Source of the DNA: Zantedeschia hybrid cultivar
Taxonomy: Eukaryota; Streptophyta; Magnoliopsida; Alismatales; Araceae
NCBI GenBank assembly: GCA_030544215.1
Contig: JARZZO010000004.1
Coordinates: forward strand, 17,534,501 to 17,598,500
Direction of reading: 5' to 3'
Length of the DNA stretch: 64,000 bases
Under the pieces are notes generated by a model that saw only the letters and a list, made by a program, of their open reading frames with translations, ran no database searches and was not told where the DNA came from. Each line of letters begins with the position of its first letter. Position 1 is the first letter of the stretch. Shown here in pieces: positions 46,995 to 57,839 of this stretch. The position numbers and the translations under genes were made by a program.

Positions 46995-48362
46995 TCATGA
47001 AATCAAGGCCTGCATTTCATCATCCATAGCAGCTTTCCATTTTGGTTGAGAAATAGCCTCAGATACAGACCTGGGAATAGTCACAGCAGAAATAGACAAA
47101 GCAAACTGACAGAAAGAAGGATGCAATGAGTGATAAGAAACAAAGTTACCAATAGGATATTGGTAAATACTTTTAACTGAGCGTACTCCTTTCCGAAGAG
47201 CAATAGGGAGATGTAGATTTGACGCAGGTAAGGAAAAGGACTCATTAGGTGAAAGAGCCTCCGACGGGGAAGAAGTTAGTGGTGCACTCTGAGTTAGTGG
47301 TGCACTCTGTGGTGGACCTTTCTCTTTCCGCTGATAAACCTGTCTATACTGTTGGTCATTATCCAGGGGCGCAACAACATCATTATCAATGACAATGGCA
47401 GAGTCAGAAGGAAGCACATCAGGTAAAATAGGAATTGGAACAACAGGAGTCAAGGAAGGAGTCTGCACAGGAACGGATGGGGGGAAGAAAGGGACAGACT
47501 CATAAAAAGTGACATCGGCTGTAACAAAAGACTTCTTGGTCCGGGGTTCAAAACAACAATACCCTTTTTGAGTGCGAGAATATCCAACAAAGATACATGC
47601 AACCGACCGTGGAGACAGTTTATCACGACCCGGACCGAGTAAGTGAACAAAACATTTACAGCCAAACACCCACGGAACCAGGGGAAACGGGTGCTGAGCA
47701 GGATGAATAAGTAAGAACGGTGATTTTCCATTCAACACAATGCTCGGAACACGGTTAATGAGATAACAAGACGTGAGAACCGCATCTCCCCAGTACTGTT
47801 TGGGAACATTCATGTAGAACATCAAGGTCCGAGCAACATCCAGAAGATGACGGTTCTTTCTTTCAGCAATCCCATTTTGTTGAGAGGTATACGAGCATGA
47901 TGTTTGATGGATAATCCCATGAGACGCACAAAAGGATGCAAAAGATGTCTGAGTATACTCCAAGGCATTATCAGTACACACAACTTTAATAGAGGCAGCA
48001 TATTGATTCTTTATTTCAGCATAGAAGCATTGAAAGGTTGGAAGTACATCAGACTTTGACTTGAGTAGAAAAACCCACGTCATGCGAGAGAAATCATTTA
48101 TGAATGTAACAAAATAACGAAATCTGAGTCTGGAGATAACAGGAGACGGTCCCCAGACATCAGAATGAACAAGATGAAAGGGAGCAGAGCTCCTTTTATT
48201 CTGACTAGAAGGAAAAGAGACCCTGTGATGCTTTCCTAACTCACAAGCATCACAGTAAAATTTATTGACTGTAGACGGAATGGAAATGACATCACGAAAC
48301 TTCTGAATGGAAGGATGACCCAACCGACAATGCCACTGATAAGCGGTGTATGATGCAGACAA
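46995..48362 (-). CDS. Copia D integrase (455-residue open part)
   Basis: The zinc-binding head is complete: WHCRLGH then CDACELGK (H-H-C-C). The catalytic DDE residues are all present, in VHSDVWGPSP, VVCTDNALEY and NGIAERKNRHLL. The C-terminal GKSPFLLIHP/CKCFVHLLGPGRDKLSP region and a long Pro/Ser linker follow. Integrase joins the DNA copy to the genome. The reading frame is part of a polyprotein and has no own start, so as it stands it cannot be expressed alone. Confidence 0.88.
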   Translation of the reverse strand: MSASYTAYQWHCRLGHPSIQKFRDVISIPSTVNKFYCDACELGKHHRVSFPSSQNKRSSAPFHLVHSDVWGPSPVISRLRFRYFVTFINDFSRMTWVFLLKSKSDVLPTFQCFYAEIKNQYAASIKVVCTDNALEYTQTSFASFCASHGIIHQTSCSYTSQQNGIAERKNRHLLDVARTLMFYMNVPKQYWGDAVLTSCYLINRVPSIVLNGKSPFLLIHPAQHPFPLVPWVFGCKCFVHLLGPGRDKLSPRSVACIFVGYSRTQKGYCCFEPRTKKSFVTADVTFYESVPFFPPSVPVQTPSLTPVVPIPILPDVLPSDSAIVIDNDVVAPLDNDQQYRQVYQRKEKGPPQSAPLTQSAPLTSSPSEALSPNESFSLPASNLHLPIALRKGVRSVKSIYQYPIGNFVSYHSLHPSFCQFALSISAVTIPRSVSEAISQPKWKAAMDDEMQALIS

Positions 48363-48446
48363 TGCCTGAGACTTCTGGAGAGGTTGATCAACATTGAGAT
48401 AATAGAGACCACCAGATTCATGCCCGCCACCAATTTGCTTCTTCGT

Positions 48447-49360
48447 CTAGAGGTCCTGAAAGATACAATAAGACGGATAGAAGGTTACTGAGCAACCCAT
48501 AGACCGAGTTAGCTGGCTAATAGATAAGAGATTAACAAGAAGTTTGGGAACATAAAGTACATCATTCAAAGTAAGGGTAGAAGACTGAACAATGCCTTTT
48601 CCTGCAACAGAGGAGTGGGAGCCATCATCGACAGAGACAGGGGCATGAGAAGTAGACAGGTCAAGGGAAGAGAAAAGGGAACTGTCACCTGTCATGTGAC
48701 AGGAAGCCCCCGAGTCCACAATCCAGGAGGGACGGTGAACAACTAGTGCACTACCTGAAGACGACACCGCATGGAAGGAGGATGATGATGCAGGGCCTTT
48801 GAGAAGTCGTTGGAATGTCTCGTATTCCTCCCGGGATAAAGTCACTCCCCCTTCTGAGCGTGGAGAGGAAGTACTAACCAACTGCGACGGCAAAGGTGGA
48901 ACGTCCACAGGCGTATCAGATGTAACCCCAAGGTTGGCGGTCGGATTGGACTTACTGCCACCTTTGCCGTATTTCTTCCAACAAAAATCTGATTGATGAT
49001 TGGACCTCCCGCAGTGTGAGCATGGTGATCGGCCACGCCCGCGACCACGTCCGCGCCCGTTTGCAGCAAGGGCGGAAGCACTGCCAGCGTCTAGAGAAGT
49101 TGCAACCAAGGGACCAGCATCCACATGAGAGGTAGTACTAGCGTGTAAGACGCGAGAGAATGCATCAGCCAAGTGTGGAATAGCTGTATCTGCTAATAGA
49201 TTATCTCGGACATGTCGGAGGTTGTCGTCAAGTCCAGAAAGAAACTTGGCAACAATGAACTCCTCCCGTTGTTTTTGAAGAGTAGCAGCATCGAGAGCAG
49301 CAAGATGATACAGTTGGAGTTCATTGCACAAGCCTTGGACTTCAGAAAAATATTGCGAAA
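48447..49360 (-). pseudogene. Copia D gag (C-terminal part) and protease
   Basis: Reads ELQLYHLAALDAATLQKQRE (gag), a CCHC knuckle (CSHCGRSNHQSDFC) after an Arg/Gly stretch, and the protease motif WIVDSGASCHMTGD. It stops at a TAG at about 48447 before integrase. Its N-terminal part is at 56479-56886, separated by the gag-only element inserted at CATGT. Confidence 0.88.
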
Positions 49361-49365
49361 CATGT
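49361..49365. other. Target-site duplication of the gag-only element (left copy)
   Basis: CATGT at 49361-49365 matches CATGT at 56469-56473. Confidence 0.95.
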
Positions 49366-52129
49366 TGTAACGACCCGCCATCCTATGACCGGGGACCCGG
49401 TCACTAAATGGATGTCGGCCCATTAACTACGGGTTCACACCCGGATCTCACACAACACATCTGGAGGAGTAAGTGCTAAACATGGCTAAATATAACAATC
49501 ACACGGACTACAAAGGTAAATGAGTGCGCAGGAAGGAAAATATCAATGTCCGTATACAGTCCAACAATATTTACAATGTCCAACACATTAAATAAGTACA
49601 GGCAGAAGGAAAGTACAACAACATCGGGGCATACCCCGGAACTGAGACAGCTGCTGGTCCGCACACCAAGAAGACACCACGCTACCGCTGCGCCTCGAAG
49701 TCCACACCTGAAACCGCAGAGAGTGAGCCACACCAGAATTGGGCTCAGTAGGGATCATCCGATCCCCTGCCTCCACTCACACACCCACAAGTGAAGCAAC
49801 AGTAATATAAAGCAATTTAAGTAAAGCAGTAAACATAGCACCCAACTCAGACATGAAACGCACGATAAGCAGTGTAGCAGGAACAACTCTGAGTAACCCG
49901 AAGAACCCAACACAGAGCCACGTCTCACAACCGAAGTCCACAAGGCGACTAAACCACACAGTCGACCGAAGTCAAACGTCGCCTACCAACACTACCACCA
50001 GTGCTCACGCCTGTCCACCCCTACAGTGTTCCGGGGCACTGTAGGGTGAGGCAGTGAGCTAAACTAGGACTAGCTGGACTCAGTGTACCGCCACTGCCAG
50101 CTACGTGTGCACACAAGCAGTCTAGACTACTGTCCTACCACCGGATTGCCTCCACGCTAGGCCTCAGCGCTTCCAGGAGGGCCCTGGGGACCGGCGAACC
50201 CCCGTCAAGCCGAAGTTATAGGAACTACCCGCAAACCCAACTCTCCCGGGCTGCATCAGGCCAAGGGCTAAGGGTACCACTCGTAACCTTAATCAAAGGT
50301 CACATCAGGCCCAATGGCTAAAGGGTAAACCAACTCCCACCAGTAACACCACCAGCTCCAGAGCAAGAAACACGCCGGAAGCTGTCACGACAAACAAGGG
50401 AAACCCGACCCGCTGAGGCCAAGCAGCAACCCCTCGGATAGCGCACCAGCTACTCCGGCCCGACGGGCTCAAGGTGGTTCTGCTTCCCTCAGCTAAAGGT
50501 CAACCACAACATGTACCCCTCCTCACAGACACCATGACCCTGTCCCCACCGGTCCATGGTGACATCGGAAACCACAGCCATATCGATCCACAGTCGTATA
50601 AGCACACACACACATATATAACATGATGTCATTCCAATCGCACAGTAAACCCCAGTCTCAACGTACGGTTAAAGCACACACCCATAGATGATGAAATCTC
50701 ATTCATGCAGAAGTCCCCAGTCTCAGTATACAACTCAAAGCATGCATCTGAACCATCCCACCGTGAAACATGTATCAAATAATCAGAGTTAAGCATTCCT
50801 GTCTTGAATCGCGTCGACCGAGGTCGACGCCATTCAAGCTCCACAGACGGGTTCATTAAAAGTCAGATTATCTCTTAAAATGCGTCCACCCATAAAGCCG
50901 CCATTTAAAACGCGTCGGGGTCGCTCGACGCCATTCAACCCAGAAATCCAGACTGCAGAACCCTTAAACGGGGGCATCTCCTGCCTAAATGGCGTCATGA
51001 TGGCCCGACGTCCTTCTGAAAGGCGTCGTCCATCCATGACGTCATTTGGCGCCATAACCCCTAACTCAGGAAACCTCAAACAGGGAGGTTTCTGCCATAA
51101 AAGGCGTCGAACTGCCTTGACGTCTTTCTAAAAGGCGTCGACCAGGTACGACGCCATTTAGCGCCAGAAACCAGGTTTCCTAGTTCGACCCGAGGGTCTC
51201 TCCCTTGAACCTCAAGCACCCCGAAAACCCCAAAATCAAAGGGGGAAGGAGAGAAGCTCAACCATACGATCATGCTTACGAAAACACGATCACAAACACC
51301 GCCATTCCCACATGGAATCCCCCTAAGCATGCTCAATCTAACCCCACACATCATGTCATGCCAAGAAACACACGGGTACACAAGCAAGGTTCGTCCTCCT
51401 ACCGGTTCTTGAACTCCGCCAAGCTCCGTGCCGCCGTCCCGTCGCACCACACACCGCCGCCGGTACCCTCGAGGACGCCGCCACTCCGCCAGGACGTCGG
51501 CCGCCGTCCGGAGAAGGGAACGCCGCGAAGGAGGTGGTGGAGGTAGAGGTGAGAGGTAAGGAGGCTATGGAGTGGTTGGAAGAGGAAGAAGAAGAAGGGA
51601 GGGGGAGGAAGAGCGTCGGAGAGGGCGGAGAGGGTGAGGAGAGAGAGAGTGAAGGTGAGAATGAGGGAAAGAAGGGGAGGCTCGCGGGGTCAATCCGAAA
51701 CCAACTAAAACGCGTCGATCGAGGCAGACGCCTATCAGTCTGACAGGACAGCCGTACTGACAGCGCTCTGAAACGCGTCGCCCACCGTGGACGCCGTTCA
51801 GGCGATGTGACAGGCCGTACTGACAACGTTCTGGCGCCATGCCCTGACATCGCAGATGTCACAGTCTGAATCGCGTCGACCCACCTGGACGCCGTTCAGA
51901 CGAAATGACAGGGGCCGTACTCTCGCGGCCCGAAAATCGCCCACGTGGCGCACACGTGGCACAACATCCTGCGAACCTAAATGGCGTCCACACACCCTGA
52001 CGCCTTTTGAAAGGCGTCGACGAGCGCTGACGCCATTCAGCCAGAAATCACAAGACCCCACGGGGTCCAAACCAGGGGATCCGGCCCGATCCCGACCCGA
52101 ATACAGAACCCGAAACCTCAGTCCTTACA
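49366..52129 (-). mobile_element. 3' LTR of the gag-only element (2764 bp)
   Basis: Termini TGTAACGACC...CAGTCCTTACA. A TATA-like minus-strand word (plus strand CATATATAAC, 50613-50622) lies downstream, in element direction, of both dyad clusters, so the clusters would be in U3. That TATA assignment is tentative. Confidence 0.94.
50804..52042. repeat. Twelve spaced dyads (7 + 5) in the 3' LTR
   Basis: Cluster one, 50804-51162, has seven units, one of them degenerate at about 50878-50910. Cluster two, 51705-52042, has five. Arms are as in the solo LTR at 38169, spacers are always ten bases, and the spacer sequences differ from unit to unit (for example GACCGAGGTC, GTCCATCCAT, GAACTGCCTT). Confidence 0.92.
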
Positions 52130-52508
52130 TTCTCCCCCCCTTAAAAGAATTTCGTCCTCGAAATTTGCAACCGCTCAACGCTCAACTCGGCTAACCATCA
52201 CATGCCGACACACACCGATCACAACAACCAACCTCACCAATCTCACACACAGGGCTCCACAGAAATAGCCAAACAAATTCACATCAAGCTAACCAAGATT
52301 CTCAATTCCAACACAAAGCTGAAAGATCAACAATAACCAAACACTAGCAAGGCACATATTACAAAACCGATTCTCCACCAAACCCAAATACATACAAGTG
52401 CCACAAGAGTTCACAACCACCTCTGAACAAGACAAGGTAAAAGTGCCCATCTAGCACAGCCTCTCGAACCTCCACAAAGAGACGCGACTCCAATCACGCC
52501 TCGACCAC
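52130..52508 (-). other. 3' untranslated part and polypurine tract of the gag-only element
   Basis: The minus strand ends GACGAAATTCTTTTAAGGGGGGGAGAA directly before the LTR; the G-rich tail is the polypurine tract. The rest (52170-52508) has no coding capacity. Confidence 0.85.
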
Positions 52509-53549
52509 CTACTGACCACTCAGCTCCTGACCTGCCTTATTCTTCCGGGGACAGTTCCTCACGAAATGTCCCTTCCTGCCACAGCCAAAACAGCTACCAG
52601 TGATCAAGGGACATATCCTGTCGCCGTGAAACCTGCTACAACGGGGACAACGGTCTGCAGCGTCCCGCCTCGCCTCCTGTTGCCAGCCGATCTCTGTCTG
52701 CATCTGCTGAACCGAACCATCCTCATCCTCGTCACAAGGAACCTCCTGGAACTCGACCTCGAACGAACTCGAACCACCTGCCGAAAAAGCCGCTGATCGA
52801 TCCCTGCTATGCTGCTTCTCCTGTGCTGAATGCTCCGATTCCTTTGCCGAGTGTTGAAACTGCATCTCCACCGCTGCCGCGCACCGAACAGCTGACGCTA
52901 GATCCTTACAACAATGAGCTGCCACAAATTCCCTCAGATCATGCCGAAGTCCATCCACGAACTTCTCCGTCCTCAGATCTTCACGCTCAGAAATGTGTGG
53001 AGCAAACCTTCCCAGAGCCACAAATCTCATCTGATAATCTAGAACTGACGTATCACCCTGCACCAATTCCATGAACTCCCTTTCCTTGGCCCTACGAACA
53101 TGCCTCGGAAGGTACTGTCCACTAAACTCTCTTACAAAGCCTTCCCAAGGAATCTCTCTCAAAGACCTATATGGAAACATCAACCCCTTGATGGTAACCC
53201 ACCAATCATAAGCATCGCCCTTCAGCAAGTAGGTCGCCAACAAGGTCTTGTCACTCTCAGCACATTCTAGAACATCAAACACCTTCTCCACTTCCTTAAT
53301 CCACTGAGCTGCCGAATCTGGAACAGGTTGACCCGTGAAAGAAGGGGGCTTCAGCTTCAAGAACCGCTCCACCACCGTGGATTGGCCACCTCGGGAACTG
53401 GACCCCTCGCTTCCACCTCCCTGCTGATATCTAGACATAGCCCCAATCATAGCTTCCATAAAACGATCCACACTCTGCCCTTCTGTCCTCGGATCACCAC
53501 CACCTGCTCTCGAACCACGAGCCAACGGAACTCTCCTCTTCGGCGCCAT
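52509..53549 (-). CDS. Gag of the gag-only gypsy-type element (about 346 aa)
   Basis: The likely start is MAPKRRVPLARG (53549), since the in-frame Met 17 codons upstream lies in leader-like sequence. A basic, Gly/Ser-rich N-terminus precedes a Retrotrans_gag-type core at about residues 60-230 (LKLKPPSFTGQPVPDSAAQW, LLKGDAYDWW, FSGQYLPRHVRRAKEREF). Then come a His/Gln/Ser-rich linker and a CCHC zinc knuckle CFGCGRKGHFVRNC near the end, stopping at ELSGQ. Ty3/gypsy gag packages element RNA into particles. The frame is open along its length with a proper stop, unlike every copia gene here. Confidence 0.93.
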   Translation of the reverse strand: MAPKRRVPLARGSRAGGGDPRTEGQSVDRFMEAMIGAMSRYQQGGGSEGSSSRGGQSTVVERFLKLKPPSFTGQPVPDSAAQWIKEVEKVFDVLECAESDKTLLATYLLKGDAYDWWVTIKGLMFPYRSLREIPWEGFVREFSGQYLPRHVRRAKEREFMELVQGDTSVLDYQMRFVALGRFAPHISEREDLRTEKFVDGLRHDLREFVAAHCCKDLASAVRCAAAVEMQFQHSAKESEHSAQEKQHSRDRSAAFSAGGSSSFEVEFQEVPCDEDEDGSVQQMQTEIGWQQEARRDAADRCPRCSRFHGDRICPLITGSCFGCGRKGHFVRNCPRKNKAGQELSGQ

Positions 53550-53690
53550 CACTAACCCACAACACGCAAATCGAACCAAAAACACGTCAAAACCTATCAA
53601 TCTACACCAGCAGCCATCGCCTGTACAGACTCGTACTTATTGTTGGACTATAATATCTAACCTAGTTTATCACATACTCGACCAGACTGA

Positions 53691-53702
53691 GCTCTGATAC
53701 CA
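53691..53702 (-). other. Primer-binding site (tRNA-iMet) of the gag-only element
   Basis: The minus strand reads TGGTATCAGAGC, two bases from the 5' LTR. Confidence 0.92.
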
Positions 53703-53704
53703 AA

Positions 53705-56468
53705 TGTAACGACCCGCCATCCTATGACCGGGGACCCGGTCACTAAATGGATGTCGGCCCATTAACTACGGGTTCACACCCGGATCTCACACAACACATC
53801 TGGAGGAGTAAGTGCTAAACAGGGCTAAATATAACAATCACACGGACTACAAAGGTAAATGAGTGCGCAGGAAGGAAAATATCAATGTCCGTATACAGTC
53901 CAACAATATTTACAATGTCCAACACATTAAATAAGTACAGGCAGAAGGAAAGTACAACAACATCGGGGCATACCCCGGAACTGAGACAGCTGCTGGTCCG
54001 CACACCAAGAAGACACCACGCTACCGCTGCGCCTCGAAGTCCACACCTGAAACCGCAGGGAGTGAGCCACACCAGAATTGGGCTCAGTAGGGATCATTCG
54101 ATCCCCTGCCTCCACTCACACACCCACAAGTGAAGCAACAGTAATATAAAGCAATTTAAGTAAAGCAGTAAACATAGCACCCAACTCAGACATGAAACGC
54201 ACGATAAGCAGTGTAGCAGGAACAACTCTGAGTAACCCGAAGAACCCAACACAGAGCCACGTCTCACAACCGAAGTCCACAAGGCGATTAAACCACACAG
54301 TCGATCGAAGTCAAACGTCGCCTACCAACACTACCACCAGTGCTCACGCCTGTCCACCCCTACAGTGTTCCGGGGCACTGTAGGGTGAGGCAGTGAGCTA
54401 AACTAGGACTAGCTGGACTCAGTGTACCGCCACTGCCAGCTACGTATGCACACAAGCAGTCTAGACTACTGTCCTACCACCGGATTGCCTCCACGCTAGG
54501 CCTCAGCGCTTCCAGGAGGGCCCTGGGGACCGGCGAACCCCCGTCAAGCCGAAGCTATAGGAACTACCCGCAAACCCAACTCTCCCGGGCTGCATCAGGC
54601 CAAGGGTTAAGGGTACCACTCGTAACCTTAATCAAAGGTCACATCAGGCCCAATGGCTAAAGGGTAAACCAACTCCCACCAGTAACACCACCAGCTCCAG
54701 AGCAAGAAACACGCCGGAAGCTGTCACGACAAACAAGGGAAACCCGACCCGCTGAGGCCAAGCAGCAACCCCTCGGATAGCGCACCAGCTACTCCGGCCC
54801 GACGGACTCAAGGTGGTTCTGCTTCCCTCAGCTAAAGGTCAACCACAACATGTACCCCTCCTCACAGACACCATGACCCTGTCCCCACCGGTCCATGGTG
54901 ACATCGGAAACCACAGCCATATCGATCCACAGTCGTATAAGCACACACACACATATATAACATGATGTCATTCCAATCGCACAGTAAACCCCAGTCTCAA
55001 CGTACGGTTAAAGCACACACCCATAGATGATGAAATCTCATTCATGCAGAAGTCCCCAGTCTCAGTATACAACTCAAAGCATGCATCTGAACCATCCCAC
55101 CGTGAAACATGTATCAAATAATCAGAGTTAAGCATTCCTGTCTTGAATCGCGTCGACCGAGGTCGACGCCATTCAAGCTCCACAGATGGGTTCATTAAAA
55201 GCCAGATTATCTCTTAAAATGCGTCCACCTATAAAGCCGCCGTTTAAAACGCGTCGGGGTCGCTCGACGCCATTCAACCCAGAAATCCAGACTGCAGAAC
55301 CCTTAAACGGGGGCATCTCCTGCCTAAATGGCGTCATGATGGCCCGACGTCCTTCTGAAAGGCGTCGTCCATCCATGACGTCATTTGGCGCCAGAACTCC
55401 TAATTCAGGAAACCTCAAACAGGGAGGTTTCTGCCCTAAAAGGCGTCGAACTGCCTTGACGTCTTTCTAAAAGGCGTCGACCAGGTACGACGCCATTTAG
55501 CGCCAGAAACCAGGTTTCCTGGTTCGACCCGAGGGTCTCTCCCTTGAACCCCAAGCACCCCGAAAACCCCAAAATCAAAGGGGGAAGGAGAGAAGCTCAA
55601 CCATACGATCATGCTTACGAAAACACGATCACAAACACCGCCATTCCCACATGGAATCCCCCTAAGCATGCTCAATCTAACCCCACACATCATGTCATGC
55701 CAAGAAACACACGGGTACACAAGCAAGGTTCGTCCCCCTACCGGTTCTTGAACTCCGCCAAGCCCCGTGCCGCCGTCCCGTCGCACCACACACCGCCGCC
55801 GGTACCCTCGAGGACGCCGCCACTCCGCCAGGACGTCGGCCGCCGTCCGGAGAAGGGAACGCCGCGAAGGAGGTGGTGGAGGTAGAGGTGAGAGGTAAGG
55901 AGGCTATGGAGTGGTTGGAAGAGGAAGAAGAAGAAGGGAGGGGGAGGAAGAGCGTCGGAGAGGGCGGAGAGGGTGAGGAGAGAGAGAGTGAAGGTGAGAA
56001 TGAGGGAAAGAAGGGGAGGCTCGCGGGGTCAATCCGAAACCAACTAAAACGCGTCGATCGAGGCAGACGCCTATCAGTCTGACAGGACAGCCGTACTGAC
56101 AGCGCTCTGAAACGCGTCGCTCACCGTGGACGCCGTTCAGGCGATGTGACAGGCCGTACTGACAACGTTCTGGCGCCATGCCCTGACATCGCAGATGTCA
56201 CAGTCTGAATCGCGTCGACCCACCTGGACGCCGTTCAGACGAAATGACAGGGGCCGTACTCTCGCGGCCCGAAAACCGCCCACGTGGCGCACACGTGGCA
56301 CAACATCCTGCGAACCTAAATGGCGTCCACACACCCTGACGCCTTTTGAAAGGCGTCGACGAGCGCTGACGCCATTCAGCCAGAAATCACAAGACCCCAC
56401 GGGGTCCAAACCAGGGGATCCGGCCCGATCCCGACCCGAATACAGAACCCGAAACCTCAGTCCTTACA
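53705..56468 (-). mobile_element. 5' LTR of the gag-only element (2764 bp)
   Basis: Same length and termini as the 3' LTR, followed by CATGT at 56469-56473. Confidence 0.94.
55143..56381. repeat. Twelve spaced dyads (7 + 5) in the 5' LTR
   Basis: Same units as in the 3' LTR, shifted by 4339 bp. Differences inside units are single bases (for example CCCACC to CTCACC in one spacer). Confidence 0.92.
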
Positions 56469-56478
56469 CATGTCGCCC

Positions 56479-56886
56479 TTATTGCTTCATAGAAAATAAT
56501 TTGGAGTACAAATTATAAATGTGAGAAATATTTTTGTCACTTGAGTAGGTACGCTTCAAAGAATCCCACATATCTTTTGCAGTGTCCAGAAATAAAACGT
56601 TGTGAAAAATATGAGGTTCACAACTATTTCCAAGAACAAAGATCACGACCCCGTTATCCACTTGCCAGGCTTCGTACACTTTTAGATCCGATTTCGCAGG
56701 AGGATGATCATCAAGATGACAAAGTTTCTTCATAGCCATCACTAAGAAACGAAACGCCCTCGACCACTGATTATAGTTGGCTCCAGTCAGCTTCACAGAG
56801 GTAGCCATCATGTGATACGTCTTCCCTTCACCGGAGGAATAGGACGCCGAAGGAGCGTGAGGTGATGAATTCTCCATCGCGGACAA
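56479..56886 (-). pseudogene. Copia D gag N-terminal part
   Basis: Starts MSAMENSSPHAPSASYSSGE, then KLTGANYNQWSRAFRFLVMA (gag region typical of short-LTR plant copia) to YNLYSKLFSMKQ and a TAA. After the TAA the codons lead to the CATGT junction, where the gag-only element entered, and resume at 49360. Confidence 0.9.
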
Positions 56887-57697
56887 CGGGATAAAACTAA
56901 GAAGTGCTCCGAATCAAGAGATGTCAGCACAGAGAGAAAGAGATAACTAGACAAGAATCTCTATGTGCTGACCATCTTCAAAGAAAAGACGCTGCGAACA
57001 ACATCACCGAACCAGACCACGAACCGCCCAATGTATCATCTGTGTGGGAGGTGGCGGCTTGGGGTTTTCTGTTGAACGGAAGAGGGGCGTGGTGCGTGGA
57101 ACGATGGCTCTGCGGTGTGCGTGGGGCGTGTGAGGTGCTGGGCGTGGCTGGACGGGGTGGGGCTTGGTGTGGCTGAAGGGCGGGGGCCGGGATGGGCGTG
57201 TGCAGGGCGGTGCGCGGTGCTGAAGGGCTCGTGCTGGGCGGCGATGGCGTGGGGCTTGTTGCTGGCAGTGCGTGCTGGGTGGAGGTGCTGGGCGGGGGGC
57301 TCCGTGGCAGGGCGTGGTAGCATGGATGGCAGTACCGGCCGATACCGGTACGTACCGGTATCGGCCGGCACCGGTACCGCCGGTACCGGCCGGTACCGGG
57401 CCGATACCGGCCGGTACCGGCCGGTACCGGGCCGATACCGGCCGGTACCGGACCGGTACCGGCCGGTACCGGTACCCACCGATACCGGTACCGGTACCGG
57501 TACTGCCATCCTTGCGTGGTAGGGCTTGGGGACGAGCAGGGCGTGTGGCGGTGGCAGCGTGGGCTTGGAGACGAGCAGAGGGCGGCGGCGGCGTGGGCAA
57601 TCAGGGCGTGGGCGTGCAGGGCTGCGGCGAGGTGTGGCGGCAGAGGTCGGCGGTGGCGGCGAGGTATGGCGGCGGCGGTAGGGGCCCAGAGCCTATT
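56887..57697 (-). other. Leader of copia D with GC-rich palindromic array
   Basis: About 0.8 kb between the gag ATG and the primer-binding site. It is strongly GC rich and G/T-biased on the plus strand. Open frames across it are only the translation of the repeat (YRPVPAG-type units) and are not taken as genes. Confidence 0.7.
57326..57512. repeat. CCGGTACCGG array forming one large imperfect palindrome
   Basis: Dense copies of GGTACCGG, CCGATACC and GGCCGGTACC words. The left edge GATGGCAGTACCGG and right edge CCGGTACTGCCATC are reverse complements, so the array as a whole is a palindrome of about 185 bp as well as a tandem repeat of self-complementary units. Confidence 0.9.
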
Positions 57698-57709
57698 GCT
57701 CTGATACCA
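57698..57709 (-). other. Primer-binding site (tRNA-iMet) of copia D
   Basis: The minus strand reads TGGTATCAGAGC, abutting the LTR at 57710. Confidence 0.92.
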
Positions 57710-57839
57710 TGTTGTTTAGGGAAAAGACCCAATAAAATTAACCTAATAGATAGGAGAACAATACAATATATACCTGGACACACAGGACGTTGTGTCCTAG
57801 GAACACTATAAGCTAAAACCACTACTCTTAACTCTAACA
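57710..57839 (-). mobile_element. 5' LTR of copia D (130 bp)
   Basis: Same sequence as 45412-45541 apart from a base in the ACGTTGTG/ACATTGTG word; followed by AACCG. Confidence 0.94.

Larger units (their letters stand above)
49366..56468 (-). mobile_element. Non-autonomous gag-only gypsy-type LTR element (TR-GAG structure)
   Basis: 7103 bp. The LTRs 49366-52129 and 53705-56468 are both exactly 2764 bp and about 99% alike by eye. Target duplication CATGT. On the minus strand: 5' LTR (53705-56468), primer-binding site TGGTATCAGAGC (53691-53702), gag (52509-53549), a 380-bp untranslated part and the polypurine tract TTAAGGGGGGGAGAA (52130-52144). There is no room for protease, reverse transcriptase or integrase: the whole internal region is 1575 bp. 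The structure matches the described TR-GAG class, mobilised by enzymes in trans. With the open gag and very similar LTRs, it looks recently active. Confidence 0.93.
45412..57839 (-). mobile_element. Ty1/copia LTR retrotransposon D (short LTR), in RIN4-like intron
   Basis: Two 130-bp LTRs (45412-45541 and 57710-57839; one visible mismatch), target duplication AACCG, primer-binding site TGGTATCAGAGC (minus strand, 57698-57709) and a minus-strand polypurine tract GAGGGGGAG at 45542-45550. Without the nested gypsy-type element it is about 5.3 kb, a normal copia size. Coding is antisense to the host gene. A TATA-like TATATA lies within each LTR. Integrase and protease motifs are intact, but stops and a frameshift break the polyprotein. 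Confidence 0.95.

Noticed and set aside
50880..51131. Arg/Pro-rich open frames in the gypsy-type LTRs, repeated at 55186 and others
   Set aside because: They read through the dyad arrays and purine-rich parts of LTRs on both strands; LTR identity explains their conservation between the two copies.
57004..57600. Long open frames on both strands of the GC-rich leader of copia D (YRPVPAG-type repeats)
   Set aside because: They are the translation of the CCGGTACC palindromic array, are open on both strands because the repeat is self-complementary, and have no protein-family features.
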